DNA from: Clostridia bacterium
GTDB taxonomy: Bacteria > Bacillota > Clostridia > TANB77 > CAG-508
Assembly (NCBI GenBank): GCA_900753245.1
Contig: CAADYJ010000094.1
Location: 1-41,277 of the forward strand
DNA length: 41,277 bases
Direction of reading: 5' to 3'
Of this stretch, positions 23,005 to 32,347 are shown in pieces. The position numbers and the translations under genes are program-made. Position 1 is the stretch's first letter; each line of letters begins with the position of its first letter. The notes under the pieces are model-generated. The model searched no databases and had not been told where the DNA came from. It was given only the letters and a program-made list of their open reading frames with translations.

Positions 23005-23682
23005 ATGAGAGGAAAGATTAAAATTATAGGAAGCCTATTACTAATATGTTTGTTTATATTATGTTTTTCTACTATATCTAATGCAGCAATAGAAATAAAA
23101 GCTGGTACTACAAGGCATACAAATATAGATATAAGTACAGCGTATCAATATTGTTACGATATGAGAAGTGCAACTTCTACACTAGGAATAAATAGTTTAG
23201 ATCCACATTTAAGTTTAAATGCAGATTGGGGAGCAACAGCATATTTAGGAGCAAGTACATATGGTGGAGTTAGAAATAATTATGGTACTATGATAAAAAT
23301 CAATGAAGCTAATAATTATTCAACAACCAATAATATAACAGGAGTTATGAATTTAGGATCATATCTAGCTGGAAATATGATATATAATAGCAGTAGTTAT
23401 GTTTCATGCATTTCGGATAAAAGAACTGGAAGTGGTAAAGAATTTGATAATATTTATAAAAATAAAGATACAAAATATGTTGAAATAATACCAACTGATG
23501 AAAATATAGAAAAAACTAGAGGAATGGCATTAATTGAGACTAATAATTGGTATGGTTCAGGAGGAACAGCTGGTATTCATGAAAATAGTCCTATAATGTA
23601 TAGAAAAAATATTTTTAGTAGAAGTAAAAATAAAGGTTCTGCTGCTAGTGGTATTACTTACCGCCCTGTAATATGGAACTAA
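23005..23682 (+). CDS. Secreted protein resembling the C-terminal half of lectin-like surface proteins
   Basis: 225 residues with a signal peptide (MRGKIKIIGSLLLICLFILCFS ending near SNAA). The mature part has LSLNADWGATAYLGASTYGG and ends SGITYRPVIWN. In many clostridial surface proteins of the FGE/C-type-lectin type, an EWGAVAYL-like segment and a final FRPVL follow the WVWIPRYAY region seen in the preceding gene. This protein therefore looks like the missing C-terminal part encoded as a separate secreted polypeptide, with the YDMSGG segment degraded to VMNLGS. AGGAGG lies upstream, 35 bases after the previous stop, so the two are probably cotranscribed. Family link is inference. Confidence 0.7.
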   Translation: MRGKIKIIGSLLLICLFILCFSTISNAAIEIKAGTTRHTNIDISTAYQYCYDMRSATSTLGINSLDPHLSLNADWGATAYLGASTYGGVRNNYGTMIKINEANNYSTTNNITGVMNLGSYLAGNMIYNSSSYVSCISDKRTGSGKEFDNIYKNKDTKYVEIIPTDENIEKTRGMALIETNNWYGSGGTAGIHENSPIMYRKNIFSRSKNKGSAASGITYRPVIWN

Positions 23683-23701
23683 TTAAATAATAATAAAAAA
23701 G

Positions 23702-23730
23702 GTCTAAGGTTAAAAATCTTAGGCTTTTTT
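23702..23730 (+). terminator. Rho-independent terminator of the surface protein pair
   Basis: GTCTAAG (23702-23708) pairs with CTTAGGC (23718-23724) with one G-T pair, loop of 9 bases, then six T. Confidence 0.8.
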
Positions 23731-23803
23731 ATGTTCTTAGGTTCTAAAAAAACACATTAAGAAATACATATTATGTATAGAAAAATGTGAAGGAGAAAAA
23801 TAT

Positions 23804-24442
23804 ATGAAGAAACCTAAGAAAAAAAATGCTATATTGCAAACAATAATCACACACATACAGAATAATAAAAAGCAATATGCAATAGTTGCAATTATATTTT
23901 TAATAGGATTAATTATAGGAGTAAGTCTGATAAATAACGAAAAAATATCTTCTGATGAAACAAGTTCATACATAAATGAATTTATAGGAAACTTAAAAAA
24001 TAATTATCAAATAGATAAAGCAAACTTATTAAAAAAATCTATTACAAATTATTTAATAATAGCAGTAATTATGTGGTTTATGGGATCAACAGTCATAGGA
24101 ATACCAGTAGTATATTTAATAGTTGCATTTAAAGGTTTTTCTTTAGGATATACAATATCGTGCATAATGCTAGCATTGGGAACGTTAAAAGGTATGTTAT
24201 TTACAATATTAAGTTTACTTCTACAAAACATTATTAGTATCCCTTGCATACTTGCATTAGCTGTTAGCGGAATGAAACTTTATAAATCAATAATTAAAGA
24301 TAAAAGAAAAGAAAATATAAAAATAGAAATATTAAGACACACTGTATTTAGCTTATTTATAACTGGAATACTTGTTATAGCTTCTGTAGTTGAAGTTTAT
24401 ATATCAAGTAGTTTGGTGAGCAGTAGTATAAATCTTTTATAA
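23804..24442 (+). CDS. spoIIM: Stage II sporulation protein M
   Basis: SpoIIM is the membrane scaffold of the SpoIID-SpoIIM-SpoIIP peptidoglycan-degrading complex that drives engulfment of the forespore. The 212 residues have a cytoplasmic N-terminus, a first membrane helix (YAIVAIIFLIGLIIGVSL), an outside loop and four further hydrophobic segments, including FMGSTVIGIPVVYLIVAFKGFSLGY, the most conserved region of the family (shown in part: GIPVVYLIVAFKGFSLG). Length matches. GAAGGAG precedes the ATG. It sits directly before xerD, a frequent clostridial order. Confidence 0.93.
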   Translation: MKKPKKKNAILQTIITHIQNNKKQYAIVAIIFLIGLIIGVSLINNEKISSDETSSYINEFIGNLKNNYQIDKANLLKKSITNYLIIAVIMWFMGSTVIGIPVVYLIVAFKGFSLGYTISCIMLALGTLKGMLFTILSLLLQNIISIPCILALAVSGMKLYKSIIKDKRKENIKIEILRHTVFSLFITGILVIASVVEVYISSSLVSSSINLL

Positions 24443-24469
24443 AAAATGTAGAATTTTGTAAAAAAACTC

Positions 24470-24498
24470 TTTACAATTTAAAAGTAATTTGATATAAC
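24470..24498 (+). promoter_or_regulatory. Promoter for xerD
   Basis: TTTACA (24470-24475), 17-base spacer, TATAAC (24493-24498), in the gap between spoIIM and xerD. Confidence 0.55.
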
Positions 24499-24550
24499 AT
24501 ATACAGTTTACGTAAGTAAAGTAAAAATAATAGATAGGGGAGCTAAAACA

Positions 24551-25432
24551 ATGGAAAAACAAATTAAACTTTTTTTGGAATTTCTTCAAAATGATAAAAA
24601 AGCATCAGACAATACTTTACAATCATATAGAAGAGATATTGTGTATTATAACAAATATTTAGAAAGCAATAAAATGAATTATACAAAGGTAAAAGAAGAA
24701 GATATAAAAGACTATATGGAACATTTACAAGAAGTAGGTAAAAAACCTTCAACAATATCAAGAAATTTGGCTTCAATTAGAGCTTTTTATCAATTTTTAG
24801 TAAGAAATAAAAAAATAAAAGTAGACCCAACAATAGGAATACAATCACCAAAAATAGAGAAAAAAGCACCAAGTGTTTTAACTTCACAAGAAATAGAATT
24901 ACTTTTAGATCAACCAAAAGATGTAGATTTAAAAGGAACAAGAGACAAAGCAATGTTAGAATTTGCTTATGCAACAGGAATGAGAGTTACAGAAATAATA
25001 TCATTAAATGTTTCAGACGTAAATTTAGAAGAATCTTATGTTGTATGTCATTCTAGAGAAAAACAAAGAAATATCCCTCTAGGTTCATTATCATTAAAAG
25101 CATTAAAAGAGTATATGGAAGAAGCAAGACCAGTTTTAATAAAAAATGAAAATGAAAAAGCTTTATTTGTTAATATTAATGGTCAAAGATTAACAAGACA
25201 AGGATTCTGGAAAATAGTAAAATATTATAAAGAACAAGCTCATATAACAAAAGATATTACACCACATGTATTAAGACATTCATTTGCTACACATCTTTTA
25301 CAAAATGGAGCAGATTTAAAAGCAATACAAACAATGCTTGGACATTCAGACATATCTTCTACACAAGTTTATATGCAATTCCAAGATAATGGTTTAAAAA
25401 ATATATATAAAAAAGCTCATCCAAGAGCATAA
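24551..25432 (+). CDS. xerD: Tyrosine recombinase XerD
   Basis: XerD with XerC resolves chromosome dimers at dif near the terminus. The 293 residues have the N-terminal SAM-like core-binding domain (LQSYRRDIVYYNKYL) and the catalytic domain with all residues in place: Arg145 (ATGMRVTEI), Lys171 (REKQRNIPL), His239 and Arg242 (HVLRHSFATHLL), His265 (LGHSDISSTQ) and nucleophile Tyr274 (VYMQF). Length and sequence fit the housekeeping XerC/D class rather than phage integrases; the choice of XerD over XerC rests on context (next to spoIIM). GGGGAG precedes the ATG. No dif-like site was recognised here. Confidence 0.92.
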   Translation: MEKQIKLFLEFLQNDKKASDNTLQSYRRDIVYYNKYLESNKMNYTKVKEEDIKDYMEHLQEVGKKPSTISRNLASIRAFYQFLVRNKKIKVDPTIGIQSPKIEKKAPSVLTSQEIELLLDQPKDVDLKGTRDKAMLEFAYATGMRVTEIISLNVSDVNLEESYVVCHSREKQRNIPLGSLSLKALKEYMEEARPVLIKNENEKALFVNINGQRLTRQGFWKIVKYYKEQAHITKDITPHVLRHSFATHLLQNGADLKAIQTMLGHSDISSTQVYMQFQDNGLKNIYKKAHPRA

Positions 25433-25438
25433 AAAAGT

Positions 25439-25480
25439 AAAGAAATAAACTTATTTGCAAATAGTTTATTTCTTTTTTTA
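25439..25480 (+). terminator. Rho-independent terminator of xerD
   Basis: AAAGAAATAAAC (25439-25450) pairs with GTTTATTTCTTT (25464-25475); the stem continues inward with a one-base bulge, and a T run follows. Confidence 0.82.
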
Positions 25481-25498
25481 CATTATTTCCAAAAAATC

Positions 25499-25527
25499 TT
25501 GACAGTTAACAATAATAAAGATAAAAT
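25499..25527 (+). promoter_or_regulatory. SigA-type promoter for rny
   Basis: TTGACA (25499-25504), 17-base spacer, TAAAAT (25522-25527); leaves a leader of about 80 bases before the start codon. Confidence 0.65.
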
Positions 25528-25615
25528 ATAAAAAGAGACAAAATATATTCTAAAAATAATTAGAGTTATATATATTTATGTACATTGAAAATTAAATAGA
25601 AAGAGGTGCAAAATT

Positions 25616-27157
25616 ATGGATATCGTAATTTATATCGCCATTTTTCTAGTCTCAGCAATAGTATTTACTTTTGTGGGATTCTTTATTCGTAAAAAAATAG
25701 CTGAATCAAAAATGAGAAGCGCAGAAAATGAAGCAAAAAGAATTATTGAACTAGCAAATAAAGAAGCAGAAAATACAAGAAAAGAAGAAATCTTTAAAGC
25801 AAAAGAAGAAATTATAAATGCTAGAAAAGATTTAGATCAAGAGATTAGAGAAAGAAGAGGCGAAGTACAACTACAAGAAAAAAGATTAATTCAAAAAGAA
25901 GAAAACTTAGAAAACAGAGTAAATCAATTAGAAAAAAGAGAAAAAGATTTACTAGAAAAAACAGAACAAAACAAAAAGCAAAAAGAAGAATTAGAAAGTC
26001 TATACGAAAAGAAAATGGATGAATTACAAAAAATTTCTAAATTATCATCTGAAGAAGCTAAAAAACAACTATTAGCTGAAGTTGAAAAACAAATTACAGC
26101 TGAAAAAGCAGCTTTAATTAAAGATATTGAACAAAAAACAAAAGAAACTGCAGATAGAACAGCAAAAAATATTATAGGATATGCTATTCAAAAATGTGCA
26201 GCAGATCACTCACAAGAAACAACAGTATCTATCGTTTCTCTTCCAAATGATGATATGAAAGGAAGAATAATTGGTAGAGAAGGAAGAAACATAAAAACTT
26301 TAGAAACATTAACAGGAATTGACTTAATAATAGACGATACACCTGAAGCAGTAGTTATTTCAGGATTTGATCCTTTAAGAAGAGAAGTTGCAAAAATTGC
26401 ACTAGAAAAACTAATTGATGATGGAAGAATCCATCCTGCAAAAATAGAAGAAATGGTAGAAAAAGCTAAAGAAGAATTAGAACAAACTATCAAAGAAGAA
26501 GGCGAAAGAGCAGCAATGGAAGCAGGCGTAATTGGACTTCATCCAGACATTATAAAGCTTTTAGGAAAATTAAAATATAGAACAAGTTATGGACAAAATG
26601 TTTTAAACCACTCTGTAGAAGTATCTAATTTAGCAAGAATTATGGCTGAAGAATTAGGATTAGATCCTAAAATAGCAAGAAGAGCAGGTTTATTACACGA
26701 TATAGGTAAGGCTTTAGATCATGACATGGAAGGTACACATGTTCAAATAGGTGTAGATGTATTGAAAAAATATAAAGAAAACGAAATTGTTATTAATGCA
26801 GTAGAAGCACATCATGGAGATGTAGAGCCACAAAGTGTAGAAGCAGTTTTAGTACAAGCTGCAGATGCTATTTCAGCATCTCGTCCAGGCGCAAGAAGAG
26901 AAACATTAGAAGCATACATAAAGAGATTACAACAATTAGAAGAAATTGCAGATTCATTTGAGGGAGTAGAAAAATCTTTTGCAATTCAAGCAGGACGTGA
27001 AGTAAGAATTGTAGTAAAACCTGAAAAAATTTCAGACGATCAAATGACATTAATGGCAAGAGATGTAGCTAAAAAAGTAGAAGACGAAATGGATTATCCA
27101 GGACAAATAAAAGTTAACATTATAAGAGAAACAAGAGTAGTTGATTATGCAAAATAA
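25616..27157 (+). CDS. rny: Ribonuclease Y
   Basis: RNase Y is the membrane-bound endoribonuclease that starts mRNA decay in many Firmicutes. The 513 residues show one N-terminal membrane helix (IYIAIFLVSAIVFTFVGFF), a long coiled coil (about 30-190), a KH RNA-binding domain with GRIIGREGRNIKTLE, and an HD catalytic domain with LLHDIGKALDHD (about residues 358-370), EAHHGD and ADAISASRPGARRE. Length is typical (510-520). AGAGGTG precedes the ATG. It has its own promoter and terminator, so it appears to be monocistronic. Confidence 0.97.
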   Translation: MDIVIYIAIFLVSAIVFTFVGFFIRKKIAESKMRSAENEAKRIIELANKEAENTRKEEIFKAKEEIINARKDLDQEIRERRGEVQLQEKRLIQKEENLENRVNQLEKREKDLLEKTEQNKKQKEELESLYEKKMDELQKISKLSSEEAKKQLLAEVEKQITAEKAALIKDIEQKTKETADRTAKNIIGYAIQKCAADHSQETTVSIVSLPNDDMKGRIIGREGRNIKTLETLTGIDLIIDDTPEAVVISGFDPLRREVAKIALEKLIDDGRIHPAKIEEMVEKAKEELEQTIKEEGERAAMEAGVIGLHPDIIKLLGKLKYRTSYGQNVLNHSVEVSNLARIMAEELGLDPKIARRAGLLHDIGKALDHDMEGTHVQIGVDVLKKYKENEIVINAVEAHHGDVEPQSVEAVLVQAADAISASRPGARRETLEAYIKRLQQLEEIADSFEGVEKSFAIQAGREVRIVVKPEKISDDQMTLMARDVAKKVEDEMDYPGQIKVNIIRETRVVDYAK

Positions 27158-27197
27158 AAAATAAACATTAGGGAATTTCCCTAATGTTTATTTTTTA
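27155..27197 (+). terminator. Rho-independent terminator of rny (copy 1 of a duplicated hairpin)
   Basis: A perfect 20-bp stem (27155-27174 with 27178-27197) with a 3-base loop, ending in six T. It overlaps the rny stop codon. A 43-base copy with one change lies at 28116-28158. Confidence 0.92.
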
Positions 27198-27236
27198 GCA
27201 TTAAGAAAAAAGTAAATATTTGACGAAAAAATTATG

Positions 27237-27264
27237 TAGACAAAAGATAAAAATATGGTATAAT
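27237..27264 (+). promoter_or_regulatory. Possible promoter before the Rpn remnant
   Basis: TAGACA (27237-27242), 16-base spacer, TATAAT (27259-27264). About 175 bases of AT-rich sequence without any recognised feature separate it from the start codon. Confidence 0.5.
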
Positions 27265-27440
27265 AAATCTATTATTTTTCTAATGTTCAAAAATATTTTA
27301 ATTCATAAAAATTTAAATCTTAAGGTTTGGAGTCAAAATAAAAAATTTAATTCTAAAATAAAAATTCCCAGAGAAAAAATGTGAAATAAAATAAAACTTT
27401 GCTTTAGAAATATAAAATATAAAAAGACGGAGGAATGCTT

Positions 27441-28099
27441 ATGAAAAATGAAAGCAAAGAAAAACAAGAAAATATAGAAAGAGAGGGGAAAAGAGAATTA
27501 TTAAAATATTTTTCAAAGATATATGGAATGCAAGTAGAGAAAGGAAAAGATTATAAGGAAGCCAAAAGAGTAGTAATAATAGCAATAATAGACTATAAAT
27601 ATGAATTAACAAAAGAACTAAAACAAATGGAAACGATATGGAATTTAAGAGAAAAATTAAATCCAAAGTTAATATTGACAGATAAGATAGAAATACGTAT
27701 AATAGAGCTAAAGAAAGTGCAAGAAGAGTATAAGAGAGATAAGACAAATAAGAAAGCACAATGGATGTTATTTATAAATAATCCAAACGATAAGGAGGTG
27801 CAAGAATTGGTAGAAAAGAATGAAGAAATAAAAGAAGCAACAATAGAAGTAGAGAAAATGAGTGAAGATGAAAAAATGCAAAGGCTTGCATTTTTAAGAG
27901 AAAAAGCGATATTAGATGAGAAAGATATTTATAGAGCAGGAATAGATAAAGGAGAAGAAAGACGGAGAAAAAAAGCGGAAGAAAAGAAGAAAAAATTGAA
28001 ATAGCAAAAGAAATGCTGAAAAAAAGAATTGATATAGACTTAATATGTGAAATTACAAAATTAAATAAAGAAGAAATAGAAAAAATATCAAAAGAGTAA
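27441..28099 (+). pseudogene. Remnant of an Rpn-family (PD-(D/E)XK) recombination-promoting nuclease
   Basis: The readable part starts at ATG 27441 behind GGAGG and contains the middle and end of Rpn proteins: YFSKIYGMQVEKGKDYKEAKR (here in part), IIDYKYELTKELK, LTDKIEIRIIELKK, then the helical tail. Family members are about 280-300 residues and carry the PD-(D/E)XK nuclease core in the N-terminal part, which is missing here. The frame ends at 28004 in AAA TTG AAA TAG. In the -1 frame, entered through the A6 run at 27990-27995, the normal C-terminus continues (EIAKEMLKKRIDIDLICEIT ... to 28099). It is thus both truncated at the 5' side and frameshifted at the 3' side. It is flanked by two copies of one terminator. 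Confidence 0.78.
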
Positions 28100-28115
28100 G
28101 TCAATTTACGTTTTA

Positions 28116-28158
28116 TAAAAAATAAACATTAGGGAATTTCCTTAATGTTTATTTTTTA
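28116..28158 (+). terminator. Terminator after the Rpn remnant (copy 2 of a duplicated hairpin)
   Basis: 43 bases identical to 27155-27197 except C to T in the right arm (28142), which turns one pair into G-T. The T run is intact. Sequence outside the 43 bases differs from copy 1. Confidence 0.88.
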
Positions 28159-28291
28159 TTTCTATACATTAAATTAAATAGTTAAAAAACTTAAGTTTTT
28201 TTCTTTAAATTTTCTTAAAAAACTTCCAATTTTAAATAATATAATATATAATGTATTTATCAATTTTTGCTAGGGAGGAAAATAAAATATT

Positions 28292-30904
28292 ATGGATAAT
28301 TCAAAGAAAAAAAAGAAAACAACAAATAAAGTAAATAATAATGATAGAACAAAAAAATACGAAATAAAAGAAGAAAAAAATAAAAAAGGAAAATCAAGTA
28401 AAAAGAAACATCCAAAACTAAAAAAAGTAATTTTAGCTTTAGTAATGTTAATTATTATTTTCTGTTTAATCTGTGCAGGAATAGTAGCAGGAATATTCTT
28501 TAGTGACAAATTTAAATTAACAGAAGAAGATTTAAAAATTACTAACGTTAATGGAGCAATAAAAGATAAAGATGGTGTTGTAATAGCAACTCTTTCAGGA
28601 GATGAAAATAGAAAGATTGTTACTTTTGATAATATGCCAACATATCTTCCAAAAGCATTTATTGCTATAGAAGATAAGAGATTCTATGAACATAGTGGTG
28701 TAGACTTAAAAAGAACATTATATGCAACTGCTATGTATGCAGTAAATAAAGGAGATTCTTCTGCAGGTGGTGGAAGTACAATAACACAACAATTAGTAAA
28801 AAACTTGATGAATGACAAAGATGATGCAGGAGCAAAAGGTGTTGAAAGAAAAATAAGAGAAATGGCACGTGCTTATAATGTTGAAAAAATTCTTTCAAAA
28901 GACCAAATATTAGAATTATATTTAAATAAAATATTTATGGGCTCAACTGTATATGGAGTAGGTATGGCTTCTGAATATTACTTTAATAAACCAGTTGCAG
29001 ACTTAGATTTAGCAGAATGCGCATTTTTAGCAGGAATAAACCACACACCAAATAGTTATAACCCTTTTGAAGAAGAAGATCATAGCCAAATTATAAAGAA
29101 AAGAACAAAAGAAGTTTTATACCAAATGAAAGAACAAGGTTATGTGACTAATGAAGAAGAATACAATGCTGCAGTTGAGAAAGTAGAAAATGGTTTACCA
29201 TTTAGTAAAGGTGACGTTTCTTCTAAAGCAATATATTCTTACCATACAGCAGCAGCTATAAAAGAAGTAATAGAAGATATAGCAAAGGAAAAAGATATAA
29301 GCGAAGATGCAGCAGAATTTATGTTATACAATAAAGGATATACAATTTACACAACACAAGATACAGCTATACAAAAAAGAATGGAAGAAGAATTTGTAAA
29401 AGATAAATATCTAGTAAAAGGAAGAGAAAAGAAGAAAGACGGAACATTATTAAATACAGGACACACTCAAGCAGCTATGGTAATAATGGACCAAAAAACA
29501 GGTCAAGTAGTAGCAACTATGGGAGGTTTAGGTTCAGATTCTAGCTCTACAGGTTACAATAGAGCTATACAAGGAACAAAACAACCTGGTTCTTCAATAA
29601 AACCAATAGGTGTTGTAGCTCCTGCATTAGAAAAAGGAATTATTACAGCAGGAACAGTATATGATGACTCACAAACAACATTTAGTGGAAATTATACACC
29701 TCACAATTCAGACTATGGATTTGATGGATTACTAACAGTAAGACATGGAATAGAAGTTTCTTCTAATATTGTTAATATGAAAATAATGGCTGAATTAGGA
29801 GCAAAAAATTCTGCAGAATTCTTAAAACAAATGGGATTAACAAAAATCAGTAATGATGATATAGGTCTTTCACTTGCACTTGGTGCTACAAGTACAACTC
29901 CATTAGAAATGGCTGGAGCATATGCAGCAGTTGCAAATGGTGGACAATATATTGAACCAACATTCTATACAAAAGTGGAAGATTCAAATGGAAACGTAAT
30001 ATTAGAAACTAAACAAGAAACAAGAAGAGTTATGTCAGAGGCAAACGCATTTATATTAGAATCTATTTTAACAACGCCAGTTACAGGAAATGGTGGTACA
30101 GCAACAACATGTAGTATTTCTGGAATGTCAGTAGGTGCTAAAACAGGTTCTACAGACGGATATAAAGATAGATGGCTATGTGGAATTACACCTTATTATA
30201 CAGCTGCAACATGGTTTGGATTTGACAACGCTGAAAGACCACAAGGAATTAGTGGAAATGGCGCAGCAAAATTATGGTCTGCTATAATGAGAGATGTACA
30301 TAAGAGTCTACCTAAAAAAACATTTACTAAACCAAGTAACGTAGTAAGTATTAGAATTTGTTTAGATTCAGGTTGCGTAGCAACAGAATCATGTTCAAGA
30401 ACAGAATCTGAATACTTTGTAAAAGGTAAAACTCCAGGTCAATGTCAAGGTCATGCAAAATTAAAAATATGTAAAGAAACAGGAAAAATAGCAAATGAAT
30501 TTTGTACAGATGTTGAAGAAAAAACATTTTTAGTAAAACCAGCAAAAGAAAATACAAAATTATGGTCTACAAATGCTGGAGATAAATATAATGTACCAAC
30601 AGAGACTTGTGATGTTCATAAAAAACCAGAAGAGCAAAAAGTTACTGTAACAAATGTGGTAGGAAAAACTTTAGCAGAAGCTAAGAAAGAACTAGAACAT
30701 TTAGGATTAACAGTAGAAGTTGAGTATAAAGTAGACAATTCTAAAAAAGAAGGAACAGTAATAAGACAAAGTGTTGCAAAAGATACATCTGTTAATAAAG
30801 GAAGCAAAATAACAATAGTAATAAGCAAAAAAGAAGAGAAGAAACCAGAAAATGTAGAAAACAAAATAGAAAACAATATAACTCCAACAACAAATGAAAT
30901 TTAA
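28292..30904 (+). CDS. ponA: Class A penicillin-binding protein (PBP1A type) with PASTA domain
   Basis: Bifunctional enzyme that polymerises and cross-links peptidoglycan. The 870 residues have a Lys-rich cytoplasmic tail, one membrane helix (VILALVMLIIIFCLICAGIV), the GT51 glycosyltransferase domain (AFIAIEDKRFYEHSGVD with its catalytic Glu near 127; GGGSTITQQLVKN), and the transpeptidase domain with SxxK at Ser434 (PGSSIKP), SSN (EVSSNIVNM) and KTG (AKTGSTDG, about 617). A Cys-containing segment follows (SGCVATESC, GQCQGHAKLKIC) and one PASTA domain (about 785-850, VVGKTLAEAKKELEHLGL). GGGAGG lies 13 bases before the ATG. It heads a probable operon with cysS, a DUF1189-like gene and ftsH. 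Confidence 0.95.
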   Translation: MDNSKKKKKTTNKVNNNDRTKKYEIKEEKNKKGKSSKKKHPKLKKVILALVMLIIIFCLICAGIVAGIFFSDKFKLTEEDLKITNVNGAIKDKDGVVIATLSGDENRKIVTFDNMPTYLPKAFIAIEDKRFYEHSGVDLKRTLYATAMYAVNKGDSSAGGGSTITQQLVKNLMNDKDDAGAKGVERKIREMARAYNVEKILSKDQILELYLNKIFMGSTVYGVGMASEYYFNKPVADLDLAECAFLAGINHTPNSYNPFEEEDHSQIIKKRTKEVLYQMKEQGYVTNEEEYNAAVEKVENGLPFSKGDVSSKAIYSYHTAAAIKEVIEDIAKEKDISEDAAEFMLYNKGYTIYTTQDTAIQKRMEEEFVKDKYLVKGREKKKDGTLLNTGHTQAAMVIMDQKTGQVVATMGGLGSDSSSTGYNRAIQGTKQPGSSIKPIGVVAPALEKGIITAGTVYDDSQTTFSGNYTPHNSDYGFDGLLTVRHGIEVSSNIVNMKIMAELGAKNSAEFLKQMGLTKISNDDIGLSLALGATSTTPLEMAGAYAAVANGGQYIEPTFYTKVEDSNGNVILETKQETRRVMSEANAFILESILTTPVTGNGGTATTCSISGMSVGAKTGSTDGYKDRWLCGITPYYTAATWFGFDNAERPQGISGNGAAKLWSAIMRDVHKSLPKKTFTKPSNVVSIRICLDSGCVATESCSRTESEYFVKGKTPGQCQGHAKLKICKETGKIANEFCTDVEEKTFLVKPAKENTKLWSTNAGDKYNVPTETCDVHKKPEEQKVTVTNVVGKTLAEAKKELEHLGLTVEVEYKVDNSKKEGTVIRQSVAKDTSVNKGSKITIVISKKEEKKPENVENKIENNITPTTNEI

Positions 30905-30918
30905 AGAAAGGAAAAATT

Positions 30919-32322
30919 ATGAGTTTAAAATTATATAATACGCTAACTAAACAAAAAGAAGAATTTAAACCTTTAGAAGGAAACGAAGTACGTATATATT
31001 CTTGTGGGCCAACTGTTTACAGTTTTGCCCACATTGGAAATTTTAGAGCATATATCTTTATGGATAATTTAAGAAGAGTTTTACAAGCAAATGGATATAC
31101 TCTAAAACATGTAATGAATATTACAGACGTAGGTCATCTAGAATCAGATGCTGATGAGGGAGAAGACAAGATGGAAAAAGCAGCTAAAAAAGAAAATAAA
31201 GATCCTTATGAAATAGCTGCTTTTTACACAGATATATTTTTTAGAGATATGGGAAGACTAAATATACAAAGACCAGAAATTATTGCAAAAGCAACAGATC
31301 ATATAAAAGATATGATAGAATTTGTAAAAGTTTTAGTAGAAAAAGGTTATGTATATGAAACATCAAGAGCTTTATACTTTGATATTTCAAAATTAGATAA
31401 ATATCCTGTTTTATCTAATCGTAATTTAGATGATCAAATAGCAGGGGCAAGAGTTGATGTAGATCCAGAAAAGAAAAATCCATATGATTTTGCAGTATGG
31501 ATAAAAGCACCAGAAAATCATATTATGAAATGGGAAAGCCCATGGGGATTATCATATCCAGGATGGCATTTAGAGTGCTCAGCAATGGGTAAAAAGTATT
31601 TAGGAAAAGAATTTGATATTCATACAGGAGGAGTAGATCATATACCTACACATCATGAAAATGAAATAGCACAAAGTAAAGGATGTACAGGTCATATTCC
31701 AGCTAAAAGATGGATGCATGTTGAATTCCTACAAGTAGATGGCGGTAAAATGTCAAAAAGTTTAGGAAATACATATACTTTAGATCAATTACAAGAAAAA
31801 GGAATAGAGCCACTTGCTTATAAATTATTCTGCTATACAGCACATTATAGAACAAAATTAAACTTTACATTTGATAGTGCAATATCATCTCAAAAAGCAT
31901 TGAATCGTTTAAGAGAAAGCTATTTATTGCATTTAGAAAGTGAAGACAACAATGTTGAAAAAGAAAAAATAGAAGAATATAGAAAAAGATTTATGAATGC
32001 AGTAAATGACGACTTAAATATGCCTCTTGCAATGGGAATTGTTTGGGAAGTAGCACGTAATGAAATTAAATCAAAACAATATGCAAAACTTCTAATAGAA
32101 TTTGATAAAATATTAGGTCTAGATATAGAACATTCAAAAGACTATTTAGAAAAAGAAGAAAAAATAGAATTACCAGAAGAAATAAAAAGTTTAGTAGAAC
32201 AAAGAAAACAAACAAGAGAAAATAAAGATTGGGCAGAATCAGATAGAATACGTGATTTGTTAAAAGAACAAGGCTATGTAGTAAAAGACACAAAAGAAGG
32301 TCAAGTAATAGAAAAAATATAA
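30919..32322 (+). CDS. cysS: Cysteinyl-tRNA synthetase
   Basis: Class I synthetase charging tRNA-Cys. The 467 residues carry the zinc ligands Cys29 (YSCGPTVY), Cys in HLECSAMG and the HHENEIAQ pair, the HIGN adenylate motif at 38-41, KMSKSLGN at about 277, and a C-terminal anticodon-binding helical domain. Length is normal. AAGGAAA precedes the ATG only 14 bases after the PBP gene, so they are cotranscribed. The usual serine acetyltransferase neighbour is not present. Confidence 0.98.
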   Translation: MSLKLYNTLTKQKEEFKPLEGNEVRIYSCGPTVYSFAHIGNFRAYIFMDNLRRVLQANGYTLKHVMNITDVGHLESDADEGEDKMEKAAKKENKDPYEIAAFYTDIFFRDMGRLNIQRPEIIAKATDHIKDMIEFVKVLVEKGYVYETSRALYFDISKLDKYPVLSNRNLDDQIAGARVDVDPEKKNPYDFAVWIKAPENHIMKWESPWGLSYPGWHLECSAMGKKYLGKEFDIHTGGVDHIPTHHENEIAQSKGCTGHIPAKRWMHVEFLQVDGGKMSKSLGNTYTLDQLQEKGIEPLAYKLFCYTAHYRTKLNFTFDSAISSQKALNRLRESYLLHLESEDNNVEKEKIEEYRKRFMNAVNDDLNMPLAMGIVWEVARNEIKSKQYAKLLIEFDKILGLDIEHSKDYLEKEEKIELPEEIKSLVEQRKQTRENKDWAESDRIRDLLKEQGYVVKDTKEGQVIEKI

Positions 32323-32347
32323 AAGATAAAGAAGTGGAGTGCAAAAG

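Noticed and set aside
24551..25432. XerD-type recombinase as a mobile-element integrase
   Set aside because: Size and sequence match housekeeping XerC/XerD, it sits next to spoIIM in a conserved order, and no att sites or element genes are near.
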